NCBI RefSeq assembly: GCF_900110995.1
Contig: NZ_FOJF01000001.1
Coordinates: 1,195,199-1,259,198, forward strand
Direction of reading: 5' to 3'
From: Chitinophaga sp. YR573
GTDB taxonomy: Bacteria; Bacteroidota; Bacteroidia; Chitinophagales; Chitinophagaceae
Length of the DNA stretch: 64,000 bases
Shown: piece after piece, positions 51,155 to 61,000 of the stretch
How the letters are laid out: each line of letters opens with the position of its first letter
How positions within the stretch are numbered: position 1 is the first letter of the stretch
Notes under the pieces: model-generated
Seen by the model: only the letters and a program-made list of their open reading frames with translations
Database searches by the model: none
What the model was told of the DNA's origin: nothing
Made by a program: the position numbers and the translations under genes

Positions 51155-53056
51155 TTATTTCAATAAAAACCCGATCACAAATAATACAACCATCCCTATC
51201 ACCATGGCAAAGATGTAGAAACCAACCTGTCCGCTCTGTAATAAACGTACCTGCTGGCTGCCCCAATATACACTGCGGCCTACGCCATTTATCAACCGGT
51301 CTATTCCTGATTTTTCAATCGCCTCTTCAAAGAAACGGCTCAGTCCCATCAGGGGTTTTACAATGATAGCATCGTATATCTCATCCACATACCATTTGTT
51401 TTCCAGCACTTTGGCAAAACCGGTACGTTGTACTCCGGTATCTTCATAGTTACGGAACCAGCTACGGGCGAGGAAGATGGTAATGATTACCAGTACGGAA
51501 CTTAATCCCATCAGTAACCATTCAGTATTATGTTCCAGATGATGCACTTCTGCAAATGGTGCAGAAGGTGCAAATACAGGAGCTAAGTATTCTGCCAGTA
51601 AATTCTTTGCACCAAATACTTCCGGTAATCCAACATATCCGGCGAATACGGCCAGAATAGCCAGTACGATCAGCGGGAAAGTTATTGCACCCGGACTTTC
51701 ATGCAGGTGATGTTCCTGTTCATGCGTTCCACGGAATTTACCCTGGAAGGTCATGTAGTATAAACGGAACATATAAAAAGCAGTCATCAGCGCGGTGAGT
51801 AAACCAACCACATACATGATCTTATTTACTTCAAAAGTGCTGGACAAAATTTCATCTTTGGAGAAGAATCCTGATAAACCCGGTACACCAGCAATCGCTA
51901 AGCAACCGATCAGGAAAGTAATGTTAGTGACAGGCATGTATTTTTTCAGACCACCCATCTTGCGGATATCCTGTTCTCCACCCATTGCATGGATCACAGA
52001 ACCGGAACCCAGGAACAATAATGCTTTGAAGAATGCATGCGTCATTACGTGAAACACAGCGGTAGTGTAAGCCCCTACACCCAGCGCCAGGAACATATAT
52101 CCCAGCTGACTTACTGTAGAATAAGCCAGTACTTTCTTGATATCATCCTGTTTTAAGGCAATAGAAGCGGCAAGTACTGCTGTAACCAGACCAATCACTG
52201 CAACAACAGTTTGTATGCATGGAGCCAGTGTATAAAGGATGTTACTACGGGCAATCATATAGATACCGGCTGTTACCATCGTAGCAGCATGAATCAGCGC
52301 AGATACAGGTGTTGGACCCGCCATCGCATCCGGCAACCAGGTATATAAAGGCAGCTGTGCAGATTTACCCATCGCACCTACAAAGAGCAGGATAGCGATA
52401 ACAGGAATCACAGCGCTATGTGCACCCAGGGCTGCTGCCTTTTCAAATACTTCAGGGAAAGTAACACTACCAAAGTTTACGATCATCATAAAAATACCCA
52501 GCAGGAAACCGAGGTCACCGATACGGTTCATGATGAATGCTTTCTTGGCAGCATTGTTATAATTAGTGTTTTTATACCAGAAGCCGATCAGCAGGTAAGA
52601 ACAAAGTCCTACGCCTTCCCAGCCAATGAACATCATTACATAGTTAGCACCGAGTACTAATATAAGCATGGAGAAGATGAACAGGTTGAGATATGCAAAG
52701 TAACGTGCAAACCCTTCGCTGGTTTCATCATGCATGTATGAAGTAGAGTAAATATGGATCAGCGTACCAACGCCGGTAATAATCAGGAGGAACAAAGCGC
52801 TCAGCTGGTCTACCTGGAATGCAAAAGGTATATGCAGACTGCCTGCTGAAATAAAATCGAACAGATTCACCACCTGGGCCTGGAATCCCGGCTGCTTTAC
52901 TTCAAGGAAGATAAGCAGACTTATAACAAAGGCCGCCAGTACAGCCCCGCTTCCTACAATACCCGACAGAGATTTGGAGAGGTATCTTCTTCCCAATCCA
53001 TTCACCAGGAAACCTAATAATGGTAAAAATGGTACCAGCCAAACGAGATTAATCAT
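51155..53056 (-). CDS. nuoL: NADH-quinone oxidoreductase subunit L
   Basis: Subunit L is the distal antiporter-like subunit of complex I, 633 residues with about 16 membrane helices and a C-terminal long amphipathic lateral helix plus last anchor (residues about 560-633). The Glu motif is in MMFIGWEGVGLCSYLLIGFW, and the GKSAQLPLYTWLPDAMAGPTPVSALIHAATMV block holds the conserved lysine and histidines. KKVLAYSTVSQLGYMF follows. nuoK lies 61 bases upstream. Confidence 0.94.
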   Translation of the reverse strand: MINLVWLVPFLPLLGFLVNGLGRRYLSKSLSGIVGSGAVLAAFVISLLIFLEVKQPGFQAQVVNLFDFISAGSLHIPFAFQVDQLSALFLLIITGVGTLIHIYSTSYMHDETSEGFARYFAYLNLFIFSMLILVLGANYVMMFIGWEGVGLCSYLLIGFWYKNTNYNNAAKKAFIMNRIGDLGFLLGIFMMIVNFGSVTFPEVFEKAAALGAHSAVIPVIAILLFVGAMGKSAQLPLYTWLPDAMAGPTPVSALIHAATMVTAGIYMIARSNILYTLAPCIQTVVAVIGLVTAVLAASIALKQDDIKKVLAYSTVSQLGYMFLALGVGAYTTAVFHVMTHAFFKALLFLGSGSVIHAMGGEQDIRKMGGLKKYMPVTNITFLIGCLAIAGVPGLSGFFSKDEILSSTFEVNKIMYVVGLLTALMTAFYMFRLYYMTFQGKFRGTHEQEHHLHESPGAITFPLIVLAILAVFAGYVGLPEVFGAKNLLAEYLAPVFAPSAPFAEVHHLEHNTEWLLMGLSSVLVIITIFLARSWFRNYEDTGVQRTGFAKVLENKWYVDEIYDAIIVKPLMGLSRFFEEAIEKSGIDRLINGVGRSVYWGSQQVRLLQSGQVGFYIFAMVIGMVVLFVIGFLLK

Positions 53057-53117
53057 TTATACAATCTGATTTACGACGATTACAAGTTACAGTTACAATT
53101 AGCGATGCACAATGCTG

Positions 53118-53435
53118 CTAATTCTTCAGTCTGTTCATTATATTAATATCCACTGAATGGGAATTCCTGTACACCATCACAATGATGGCCAGTCCTACCG
53201 CCACTTCCGCAGCAGCTACCACCATGATAAAGAATACAAAGATCTGCGCGGAACCAGCATCCACACGACCGGCATCTGCCCACATTTTAGAGAAGGCAAC
53301 CATCAGCAGGTTCACGGCATTCAGCATCAGCTCCACACACATGAATATAATGATGGCATTCCTGCGCATCAACACACCCATAACACCTATACAGAACAGT
53401 GCAATGCTTAAGAAAATGTAATATTGAACAGGCAT
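53118..53435 (-). CDS. nuoK: NADH-quinone oxidoreductase subunit K
   Basis: A 105-residue three-helix subunit of the complex I membrane arm. The conserved glutamate of the second helix is in IIFMCVELMLNAVNLLMV and a further one is in AAAEVAVGLAIIVMVYRN, both part of the proton path in known structures. The C terminus is short and basic. It starts 32 bases after nuoJ and precedes nuoL by 61 bases. Confidence 0.94.
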   Translation of the reverse strand: MPVQYYIFLSIALFCIGVMGVLMRRNAIIIFMCVELMLNAVNLLMVAFSKMWADAGRVDAGSAQIFVFFIMVVAAAEVAVGLAIIVMVYRNSHSVDINIMNRLKN

Positions 53436-53467
53436 CTTATTTTGATTGTAAATTTCTGATGATAGAA

Positions 53468-53971
53468 TTAGTTCTCTTTCTTTCCGATTACGACTGCACC
53501 TACCATGGCACTCAGGAACAGGATGCTACTCACTTCAAAAGGAACAACATACTGATTGAATAATGTTTTACCAAGATTGGATATCAGTCCTATATCATTG
53601 GAACCTGGTAACAAAGCAGGCATACTTGCCTCACGAAGAGCAGCCAGTAACACTACCAGAAAAGCACCACCGCTGATAGCGCCGGCATACTTCAGCCAGT
53701 TACGTTTCTGAGGTTCTATCTCAGCATTCAGGTTCATCAGCATGATCACAAAGAGGAACAATACCATGATAGCTCCTGCGTATACAATAATATGCACCAC
53801 TGCCAGGAACTGTGCATTCAGCATGATGTAATGCCCGGCGATGGTAAAGAAGGTTACTATAAGACAAAGAACGCTGGTTACGGGATTCTTGCTAAGTACT
53901 ACCCCCAGGGCAGATACAAGCGAGATAACTGAAAGGACCCCGAAAATTATTTGTTGTAAACTCATTCCCAT
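53468..53971 (-). CDS. nuoJ: NADH-quinone oxidoreductase subunit J
   Basis: A 167-residue membrane subunit with five helices. LNAQFLAVVHIIVYAGAIMVLFLFVIMLMNL is the classic NuoJ block (helix 3 with its pi-bulge). The C-terminal segment VGAVVIGKKEN ends the fifth helix. It follows nuoI with a 29-base gap and precedes nuoK by 32 bases. Confidence 0.94.
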   Translation of the reverse strand: MGMSLQQIIFGVLSVISLVSALGVVLSKNPVTSVLCLIVTFFTIAGHYIMLNAQFLAVVHIIVYAGAIMVLFLFVIMLMNLNAEIEPQKRNWLKYAGAISGGAFLVVLLAALREASMPALLPGSNDIGLISNLGKTLFNQYVVPFEVSSILFLSAMVGAVVIGKKEN

Positions 53972-54000
53972 TGCTATAATTGACTAGTAAGTTTTACTTT

Positions 54001-54510
54001 TTATGCTTTCTTCTTTTCACCAGGCATAGGGATCAGCAGATCCTCTTTACCATAGATAAAGCTCTCACGCTTGTAGTTAGAAGGTGCAAATGTTTCTGTA
54101 AGATAAATAGCGTCTTTAGGACAAGCCTCTTCACAAAAGCCACAGAAAATGCAACGCAGCATATTGATTTCATAACGGGCTGCATATTTCTCTTCACGAT
54201 ACAGGTGTTCTTCTCCTGGTTTCCTTTCAGCACCTTCCATTGTAATAGCCTCTGCAGGGCAGGATACGGCACACAAACCGCAGGCAGTACAATTTTCACG
54301 TCCTTCCTCATCCCGGTTTAATACGTGCAGACCACGGAATACCGGGCTGAATTCACGTTTTTGTTCCGGGTAGCTCACTACTTCTTTCTTCTGGAAGATA
54401 TGTTTGAAAGTGATGGCCATCCCTTTAGCAATAGCCGGCAGATACATTCTCTCCACGAAAGTCATCGGCCTGCGGTCTACTGGTTTTGCCCTGTTAGTTA
54501 ATGCTTGCAT
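54001..54510 (-). CDS. nuoI: NADH-quinone oxidoreductase subunit I
   Basis: A 169-residue ferredoxin-like subunit that carries the N6a and N6b [4Fe-4S] clusters of complex I. The two motifs are intact: C74-C77-C80 with C84 (CTACGLCAVSCP), and C120-C123-C126 with C130 (CIFCGFCEEACP). The N terminus contains the membrane-apposed helix region FVERMYLPAIAKGMAITFKHIF. It lies 27 bases after nuoH and before nuoJ. Confidence 0.95.
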   Translation of the reverse strand: MQALTNRAKPVDRRPMTFVERMYLPAIAKGMAITFKHIFQKKEVVSYPEQKREFSPVFRGLHVLNRDEEGRENCTACGLCAVSCPAEAITMEGAERKPGEEHLYREEKYAARYEINMLRCIFCGFCEEACPKDAIYLTETFAPSNYKRESFIYGKEDLLIPMPGEKKKA

Positions 54511-54537
54511 ATAATGCGGTTATTTAAAAGTCTTTAA

Positions 54538-55575
54538 TCAATGTCCCTGTTTCCATAAAATAGCAGCTCCTGTGAGCAGCATATTTGCCAGTGCCAGGGG
54601 AATCATCATGTTCCATCCCAAACGCATCAGCTGATCATAACGGAACCTTGGAATGGTCCAGCGTACCCACATGAAGAAGAAAATGAAACAAATGGTTTTA
54701 CCGAATAATACTACGGTACCGAGTATTGTGAGCAGGTTGTGATCCAGTCCAAGGCTATCCATATACGGGAAGGAATAACCACCGAAGTATAAACTGGCCA
54801 TTACTGCAGAACTGATGAACATGTTGATGTATTCAGCAAACAGGTAGAAGCCCAGCTTCATGGAAGAATATTCCAGGTGATAACCACCATTCAATTCATT
54901 CTCTGCCTCTGGTAAGTCAAACGGTGAACGGTTACATTCTGCAAAAGAACATATCAGGAATAAGATAAAGCCAAGTGGCTGATAAACAACGTTCCAGAAA
55001 CCATGGCGTTGCTGTTCTACAATCTCTTTCACACTCAGGGTACCAGTCAGCATTACCAGGGCAATCAACGACAGCCCCATTGCCAGTTCATAGGAAATGA
55101 TCTGGGAAGCAGCACGTACTGATGCCAGCAGGGAATATTTATTATTGGAAGCCCATCCACCCAGCATGATACCATATACACCAAGGCTCACTACGCCAAA
55201 AATGTATAACATACCAATGTTGATGTCTGCTATCTGCAATGAAACAGTATGCCCTGCAATGATAAGGGTATCACCCCATGGAATCACAGCGCTGGTCATA
55301 CACGCCACCATCATAGCAAGGGAAGGCCCTAATATAAACAGGAAGCGGTTAGAGGTTCCGGGAATAATCTCTTCTTTAAAGAACAGTTTACCACCATCTG
55401 CCAGTGGTTGTAATAAACCTATCCATCCGGCCCTGTTGGGACCCAGACGGTCCTGCATAATAGCAGCTACCTTTCTTTCACCCCAGGTAGAATACATGGC
55501 TACTACCAGTGAGATTACCAGCACTCCTGATATCAGGAGGATCTTTTCAAGAATAAGCACCCAGTCTATTGTCAT
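54538..55575 (-). CDS. nuoH: NADH-quinone oxidoreductase subunit H
   Basis: A 345-residue membrane subunit with about eight helices that forms most of the quinone cavity of complex I. Conserved landmarks are MYSTWGERKVAAIMQDRLGPNRAG at the N terminus and the acidic loop FAECNRSPFDLPEAENELNGGY, which links quinone reduction to the proton path. It starts 17 bases after the nuoG stop and is followed by nuoI after 27 bases. Confidence 0.95.
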   Translation of the reverse strand: MTIDWVLILEKILLISGVLVISLVVAMYSTWGERKVAAIMQDRLGPNRAGWIGLLQPLADGGKLFFKEEIIPGTSNRFLFILGPSLAMMVACMTSAVIPWGDTLIIAGHTVSLQIADINIGMLYIFGVVSLGVYGIMLGGWASNNKYSLLASVRAASQIISYELAMGLSLIALVMLTGTLSVKEIVEQQRHGFWNVVYQPLGFILFLICSFAECNRSPFDLPEAENELNGGYHLEYSSMKLGFYLFAEYINMFISSAVMASLYFGGYSFPYMDSLGLDHNLLTILGTVVLFGKTICFIFFFMWVRWTIPRFRYDQLMRLGWNMMIPLALANMLLTGAAILWKQGH

Positions 55576-55592
55576 CGTTTAAATATTGCTCG

Positions 55593-56675
55593 TTAATTTT
55601 TAAAATCATCAGAGTGCGCAGGGCCCTCTATTTTAGAAAGGTCTATTTCCGGGCGGTTCACCTGGCTTATACTGTGAATGTCCATCAGCAGTTTAGGCTG
55701 ACGTCCGTCCAGTACATCAGGTAATGCATCATGTGGTTTCACCACACCTACATACTGACCCTGAGAAATAACACTGTGACGATCGATATTACGCGGGCCT
55801 TCCACGATCCAGTCTTTCGTCTCTTTCTTATCAAAACGGCAGGTATCGCAAATGAACTCTTCCACTTCACCGTATTTGTCCTTACGGGCAGTTACACGGA
55901 ACACTTCATCACCACGCAGCCACAGTACTGTTTTACCACAGCATTTGTCGCAATCGCGGTGAGCATCTACCGGTTTCAGGAACCATACGCGGTTTTTGAA
56001 ACGGAAGGTTTTATCAGTGAGTGCGCCTACAGGGCAAACATCTATCACATTACCAATGAACTCGTTATCCAGTGATTTATGGATATAAGTACTGATTTCA
56101 GACACTTCACCACGACCAAGAATACCGTGTTCGCGTTTTTCTGTCAGCTGATCTGCTGTATACACACAACGGTAGCAGAGGATGCAGCGTGTCATGTGCA
56201 GTTGTATCTTATCGCCGATATCTATCTTTTCAAACGTACGGCGTTTAAATTCGTAGCGGGTACCGTCAGCGCCATGTTCGTAACCTAAGTCCTGAAGGCT
56301 GCACTCTCCTGCCTGATCGCACACAGGGCAATCCAGCGGATGGTTCAGCAACAGGAATTCCACTACGCCTTTACGTGCATCCAGCACTTCCGGAGAGGTG
56401 ATGTTGGCTACTTCCATACCATCCATTACAGTAGTACGGCAGCTGGCCACCAGTTTAGGCATAGGGCGGGGATCTGCTTCAGACCCCTTGCTTACTTTTA
56501 CCAGGCAGGTACGGCATTTACCACCACTTCCCTGCAGCTTGGAATAGTAACACATTGCAGGTGGCACGATATCTCCTCCTATCTTGCGGGCGGCATTCAA
56601 AATAGTAGTGCCCGGCTCCACTTCCACAGGGATACCATCAATCTTAACCTTAAAAAGTTTCTTTTCTTCAGCCAT
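55593..56675 (-). CDS. nuoG: NADH-quinone oxidoreductase subunit G, short form without molybdopterin domain
   Basis: This is the iron-sulfur N-terminal part of NuoG, 360 residues. It has the N1b [2Fe-2S] cysteines C42, C54, C57, C79; the N5 cluster ligands H112, C116, C119, C125; and the N4 cluster ligands C164, C167, C170, C214. A short CDKCCG segment (C242, C245, C246) follows, then about 110 residues of unclear fold. The large molybdopterin-oxidoreductase-like domain of the roughly 900-residue E. coli protein is absent. The frame is intact and nuoH starts 17 bases later, so this is not a truncation by mutation; Bacteroidota commonly have this short form. Confidence 0.93.
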   Translation of the reverse strand: MAEEKKLFKVKIDGIPVEVEPGTTILNAARKIGGDIVPPAMCYYSKLQGSGGKCRTCLVKVSKGSEADPRPMPKLVASCRTTVMDGMEVANITSPEVLDARKGVVEFLLLNHPLDCPVCDQAGECSLQDLGYEHGADGTRYEFKRRTFEKIDIGDKIQLHMTRCILCYRCVYTADQLTEKREHGILGRGEVSEISTYIHKSLDNEFIGNVIDVCPVGALTDKTFRFKNRVWFLKPVDAHRDCDKCCGKTVLWLRGDEVFRVTARKDKYGEVEEFICDTCRFDKKETKDWIVEGPRNIDRHSVISQGQYVGVVKPHDALPDVLDGRQPKLLMDIHSISQVNRPEIDLSKIEGPAHSDDFKN

Positions 56676-56706
56676 TTTGCTTCGCTTAAACTTTTATTAT
56701 CGATTC

Positions 56707-58068
56707 TTATACTGTAGCAGGAGCTGCAATTTCCAGCGGATCTGCATAATGAGCCAATCCGAAGTTGCGCACCTGGCTCTCCTCCGGATTCAGCACATGC
56801 CATTCAAATTCATCGCGGAAATGACGGATAGCAGCAGCTACCGGCCAGGCAGCAGCATCTCCCAGCGGGCAGATGGTGTTACCTTCTATTTTGCGTTGAA
56901 TATCCCACAGCAGGTCTATATCACTCATTTTACCCTTACCCTTCTCAATGTTCTTCAGCACTCTTTCCATCCAGCCGGTACCTTCACGGCAGGGACTACA
57001 TTGTCCGCAGCTTTCGTGATGATAGAAGCGGGCGAAAGTAAGGGTGTTCTTTACAATGCACTGGTCTTCGTCCAGTACAATGAATCCACCGGAACCCATC
57101 ATGGTACCGGTAGCAAAACCCCCGTCGGACAGGCTTTCGTAAGTCATCATACGGGTTTCTCCTTTTGCTGTTTTCAGCAGCAGGTTAGCCGGTACGATAG
57201 GTACGGAAGATCCACCCGGGATACATGCCTTCAGGCGTTTGCCATTAGCTATACCGCCACAATATTCTTCAGAATAAATAAACTCTTCTACTGAAATGTT
57301 CATTTCAATCTCATAAACCCCTGGTTTGTTAATATTACCACAGGCAGAGATCAGTTTGGTACCGGTAGATTTACCTGTACCGTATTTAGCGTATTCTTCA
57401 CCACCAATGCGCATGATAGGCACAATGGCAGCCAGTGTTTCCACATTGTTCACCACGGTAGGGCAATCCCACAGACCTTTGATAGCCGGGAATGGTGGTT
57501 TGATACGTGGATTACCGCGTTTACCTTCCAGTGATTCTATCAGGGCAGTTTCTTCACCACAGATATAAGCACCGGCACCACGCTGTACATATATTTCAAG
57601 ATCAAAACCGGTTCCCTTGATATTCTTACCCAGCCAGCCATTCTTCTTTGCATCAGCAATGGCTTCTTCCAGGATATCAGGGATCCAGGCATATTCACCA
57701 CGGATATAGATATAACAGCTATTAGCGCCCAGTGTATAACTGGAGATCAGTAAACCTTCTATCAGGAGATGCGGGAGGAACTCCATCAGGTAACGGTCTT
57801 TGAACGTACCTGGTTCAGATTCATCCGCATTGCACACCAGGTAGCGGGGCACGCCTTCCGGTTTTGCAATAAAGCTCCATTTCATACCGGTAGGGAAACC
57901 AGCACCACCACGACCTCTCAGGCCGCTCTTCTTCACTTCATCCAGCACCAGTTCAGGAGTCATTTTCAATGCCTTTTCAGCAGATTCATATCCTCCGTTG
58001 GCCCGGTACACATCGTAGTACCGGATATTTTCTATATGAGCCTTGTCCAAAAGTAGTTTGCGTCCCAT
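56707..58068 (-). CDS. nuoF: NADH-quinone oxidoreductase subunit F
   Basis: NuoF (453 residues) is the subunit that binds NADH and FMN and carries the N3 [4Fe-4S] cluster. The FMN-loop GRGGAGFPTGMKW is at residues 52-64, and GAGAYICGEETALIESLEG forms the NADH-binding region. The N3 ligands are C354, C357, C360 in CGQCSPC and C400 in TICPLGD. It lies 10 bases after nuoE and 31 bases before nuoG. Confidence 0.95.
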   Translation of the reverse strand: MGRKLLLDKAHIENIRYYDVYRANGGYESAEKALKMTPELVLDEVKKSGLRGRGGAGFPTGMKWSFIAKPEGVPRYLVCNADESEPGTFKDRYLMEFLPHLLIEGLLISSYTLGANSCYIYIRGEYAWIPDILEEAIADAKKNGWLGKNIKGTGFDLEIYVQRGAGAYICGEETALIESLEGKRGNPRIKPPFPAIKGLWDCPTVVNNVETLAAIVPIMRIGGEEYAKYGTGKSTGTKLISACGNINKPGVYEIEMNISVEEFIYSEEYCGGIANGKRLKACIPGGSSVPIVPANLLLKTAKGETRMMTYESLSDGGFATGTMMGSGGFIVLDEDQCIVKNTLTFARFYHHESCGQCSPCREGTGWMERVLKNIEKGKGKMSDIDLLWDIQRKIEGNTICPLGDAAAWPVAAAIRHFRDEFEWHVLNPEESQVRNFGLAHYADPLEIAAPATV

Positions 58069-58078
58069 CTTACTTTTA

Positions 58079-58564
58079 TTAATTAGCGTTTACCCTGCAT
58101 TCGTTAATGATCTCATCTACTCTCTCAGGAGTGAGGTGTTCACGGAAGTGTTTACCCAGCTGCATCATTGGTGCGTAACCGCAGGCGCCCAGGCATTCCA
58201 CTGTTTTAAGGGTGAAGAGTCCGTCTTTGGTGGTTTCACCCACGCCGATGTCCAGCTTCTTTTTGATATAGTCTACGATATTATCTGAGCCACGCAGCAT
58301 GCAGGGACCTGTATGACATACTTCAAATACATATTTGCCTACAGGCTTCATGTTAAACATGGAGTAAAAGGTTGCCACCTCATACACTTCGATTGGCGTT
58401 ATCTGTAACAGGGATGCCACGTAATCCATGGTTTCTGCACTCAGCCATCCGCCAAACTCTTCCTGTGCCAGGTGTAATACCGGCAGCAAAGCGCTCTTCT
58501 GCTTCCCTTGCGGGTAGCGGGCAATGATCTCTTTTACTTTATTCAGTTTCGCTTCAGAAAACAT
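58079..58564 (-). CDS. nuoE: NADH-quinone oxidoreductase subunit E
   Basis: A 161-residue thioredoxin-like [2Fe-2S] subunit of the electron input module. The N1a cluster ligands are C83 and C88 (CHTGPC) and C124 and C128 (CLGAC). The helical N terminus (LLPVLHLAQEEFGGWLSAE) is typical. It starts 24 bases after nuoD and precedes nuoF by 10 bases. Confidence 0.95.
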   Translation of the reverse strand: MFSEAKLNKVKEIIARYPQGKQKSALLPVLHLAQEEFGGWLSAETMDYVASLLQITPIEVYEVATFYSMFNMKPVGKYVFEVCHTGPCMLRGSDNIVDYIKKKLDIGVGETTKDGLFTLKTVECLGACGYAPMMQLGKHFREHLTPERVDEIINECRVNAN

Positions 58565-58588
58565 AACTATGAGAGAAAAAATTAAAAA

Positions 58589-59812
58589 TTAAGCATCCAG
58601 TTCACCTGCAATCAGGTTCAGGCTACTCATACAGATTATTGCATCACTCAACATGGCCCCTTTTACCAGTTCGGCATACGCCTGGTAATATATAAAGCAG
58701 GGACGGCGGAAGTGCAGCCTGTAAGGGCTACGGCCACCATCACTGATTAAATAATAGCCAAGTTCTCCATTAGCACCTTCTACCGGGTTGTATAATTCAC
58801 CAGGCAGTATATCAGATTCACCCATGATTATCTTAAAGTGATAAATGAGCGCTTCCATTTTTGTATATACATCGCTTTTTTCCGGCAGGTAGTAAGCAGG
58901 TACATCTGCATGCCATACATCAGACGGCAGTGTTTTCATCTTATCCAGTGCCTGGCGGATAATGCTGAGGCTCTCCCACATTTCGGCGTTACGCACCAGG
59001 AAACGGTCGTAGCAGTCGCCGGTGGTACCTACAGGAATGGTGAATTCAAAATCCTCGTAAGAGCTGTACGGCTGCGCTACGCGCACATCGTAATCCACAC
59101 CTGCAGCACGCAGGTTAGGACCCGTAAAGCCGTAGTTCAACGCTCTTTCGGCGCTGATAGCACCTACACCCTGTGTTCTTTCCATGAAGATGCGGTTGCG
59201 GGTCATGAGTGATTCGAACTCTTTCAATGCAACCGGGAATTCTTTCAGGAACTTTTCTAATTTCTCAAATACAGCCGGTGTGAAGTTTCTTTCAAAACCA
59301 CCTACACGACCAATATTAGTAGTCAGACGTGATCCGCATATTTCCTCATACACCTCATAGGCCACTTCACGGTGCTTCATCAGGTAGAGGAAGCCGGTAA
59401 AGGCGCCGGTGTCTACACCTACCACACCATTACAGATCAGGTGGTCCGTAATACGTGCCAGTTCCATGATCACCACACGCATGTAGTCTACCCGCTTAGG
59501 TGTTTTCACGCCCAGCAGCTTTTCTACGGTCAGGTGCCATCCCATATTATTGATAGGGGACGAACAGTAGTTCAGACGGTCTGTTAAAGGAGTAATCTGG
59601 TAGTAGGGACGGCGTTCCGCTATTTTCTCAAATGCCCTGTGAATGTATCCTACTGTAGATTCTGAACTCACAATACGTTCTCCATCTATTTCCAGGATAT
59701 TCTGGAATACACCATGCGTAGCAGGGTGAGTAGGACCCAGGTTAAGGGTTTGCGTTTGCCTTTCTATTGAGCCTTCCGGCAGTGTTATATGTTGCTGCTC
59801 TGACATGTTCAA
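58589..59812 (-). CDS. nuoD: NADH-quinone oxidoreductase subunit D
   Basis: The 49-kDa-type subunit (407 residues) that, with NuoB, forms the quinone site. Near the N terminus it has TLNLGPTHPATHGVFQ with the quinone-contacting His, followed by VGYIHRAFEKIAERR. The C-terminal part ends in DAIICMSSLNLIAGELDA, close to the [NiFe]-hydrogenase relatives but without the metal cysteines. A second ATG lies two codons in. NuoC and NuoD are separate genes here, 11 bases apart, not fused as in E. coli. Confidence 0.95.
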   Translation of the reverse strand: MNMSEQQHITLPEGSIERQTQTLNLGPTHPATHGVFQNILEIDGERIVSSESTVGYIHRAFEKIAERRPYYQITPLTDRLNYCSSPINNMGWHLTVEKLLGVKTPKRVDYMRVVIMELARITDHLICNGVVGVDTGAFTGFLYLMKHREVAYEVYEEICGSRLTTNIGRVGGFERNFTPAVFEKLEKFLKEFPVALKEFESLMTRNRIFMERTQGVGAISAERALNYGFTGPNLRAAGVDYDVRVAQPYSSYEDFEFTIPVGTTGDCYDRFLVRNAEMWESLSIIRQALDKMKTLPSDVWHADVPAYYLPEKSDVYTKMEALIYHFKIIMGESDILPGELYNPVEGANGELGYYLISDGGRSPYRLHFRRPCFIYYQAYAELVKGAMLSDAIICMSSLNLIAGELDA

Positions 59813-59823
59813 CGAATAATTTA

Positions 59824-60345
59824 TTAAATGCCAATATGCCCGCCGCGGCCGAACATTTCATCGTCTTTATCTACACGGGATTGATCTTCCAGTGGGAATT
59901 CCTTACGCATAGGGAAATAAGTCATTTCGTCCACGTTCAGGATTCTTTTCAGGTTAGGATGTCCTACAAACTCTACCCCAAAGAAATCATATGTTTCTCT
60001 TTCCATCCAGTTGGCAGATTCATAGAGTTTGGTAGCCGTAAACACCTTCGGATCTTCCACGCTGGTGTAAACCTTCAGACGAAGTCTTACCCTTTCCCTG
60101 AAATTATAAAGGTGATAAACTACAGCGAGTTCCTCTCCTTTCCTTTCCGGATAGTGTACAGCAGTCAGGTCCGTTAAAAAACGAAATTGCAGTTCCTCAT
60201 CATCGTACAGGAACTGCATTACTTTCAGGTTCAGGTCTTTAGGTGCTGCAAATGATAGCGTCCCAAAGGATTCTTCTACCTGGGAGATGGACTCCCCAAA
60301 CTTTTCTGCCAATCTTTGCTTTATATAGTCGCTTGTCAAAGACAT
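59824..60345 (-). CDS. nuoC: NADH-quinone oxidoreductase subunit C
   Basis: The 30-kDa-type subunit (173 residues) of the complex I peripheral arm. The family signature is ANWMERETYDFFGVEFVGHPNLKRIL near residues 120-145, followed by RKEFPLEDQ. The N-terminal part is an alpha/beta domain without cofactors. It lies 38 bases after nuoB and 11 before nuoD. Confidence 0.94.
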   Translation of the reverse strand: MSLTSDYIKQRLAEKFGESISQVEESFGTLSFAAPKDLNLKVMQFLYDDEELQFRFLTDLTAVHYPERKGEELAVVYHLYNFRERVRLRLKVYTSVEDPKVFTATKLYESANWMERETYDFFGVEFVGHPNLKRILNVDEMTYFPMRKEFPLEDQSRVDKDDEMFGRGGHIGI

Positions 60346-60383
60346 TACGATTTCAGATTTTCGATTTTTAAGGGATACTTAGG

Positions 60384-60947
60384 TTACTGGATTCCGTAAG
60401 AGTTCAGCAGGTCCTTATACTTTTCAGAATTGCGGCGGCGCATACTTTCCTGGCCTATCAGGTCCTGGATACGCATAAAGCCATCAATGATAGCTTCCGG
60501 GCGCGGAGGACATCCTGGTACATATACATCTACCGGAATCACCTGGTCTATCCCCTGCAATACAGAGTAAGTATCGAAGATACCACCACTGCTGGCACAG
60601 GCGCCTACAGCAATTACCCAACGGGGCTCTGCCATTTGCAGGTATACCTGGCGTAATACAGGCCCCATTTTCTTGGAAATGGTACCCATCACCATCAACA
60701 GATCACACTGCCTTGGCGTAAAAGCCATTCTTTCCGCACCAAAACGCGCCAGATCATAAGTAGAAGCCATTGTTGCCATAAATTCAATCCCACAGCAGGA
60801 AGTTGCAAAAGGCAACGGCCATATAGAGTTTTTACGGGCAAGACCTATCACTTTATCGAAAGAGGTAGCAAAAAAACCTTCTCCGGAATACCCCTCAGGT
60901 ATTTCCACAGACTTCACTTTTTCGTTATACTGAACCGGACGAGACAT
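60384..60947 (-). CDS. nuoB: NADH-quinone oxidoreductase subunit B
   Basis: NuoB (187 residues) holds the terminal N2 [4Fe-4S] cluster that reduces quinone. Ligands are the tandem C51-C52 (ATSCCGIEF), C117 (GACASSGG) and C146 (PGCPPRPEA), all intact. The C-terminal [16 protein letters not shown] is a usual short tail. It lies 53 bases after nuoA and before nuoC. Confidence 0.95.
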   Translation of the reverse strand: MSRPVQYNEKVKSVEIPEGYSGEGFFATSFDKVIGLARKNSIWPLPFATSCCGIEFMATMASTYDLARFGAERMAFTPRQCDLLMVMGTISKKMGPVLRQVYLQMAEPRWVIAVGACASSGGIFDTYSVLQGIDQVIPVDVYVPGCPPRPEAIIDGFMRIQDLIGQESMRRRNSEKYKDLLNSYGIQ

Positions 60948-61000
60948 ACCATTTCAGATTTAAAGATTTCAGAATCAGATTTGACTTACAAATTGTTGTA

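Noticed and set aside
56584..57294. A 236-codon plus-strand frame across nuoG and nuoF
   Set aside because: It is antisense to two complex I genes with intact cluster ligands and has no family features; it is a shadow of their codon bias.
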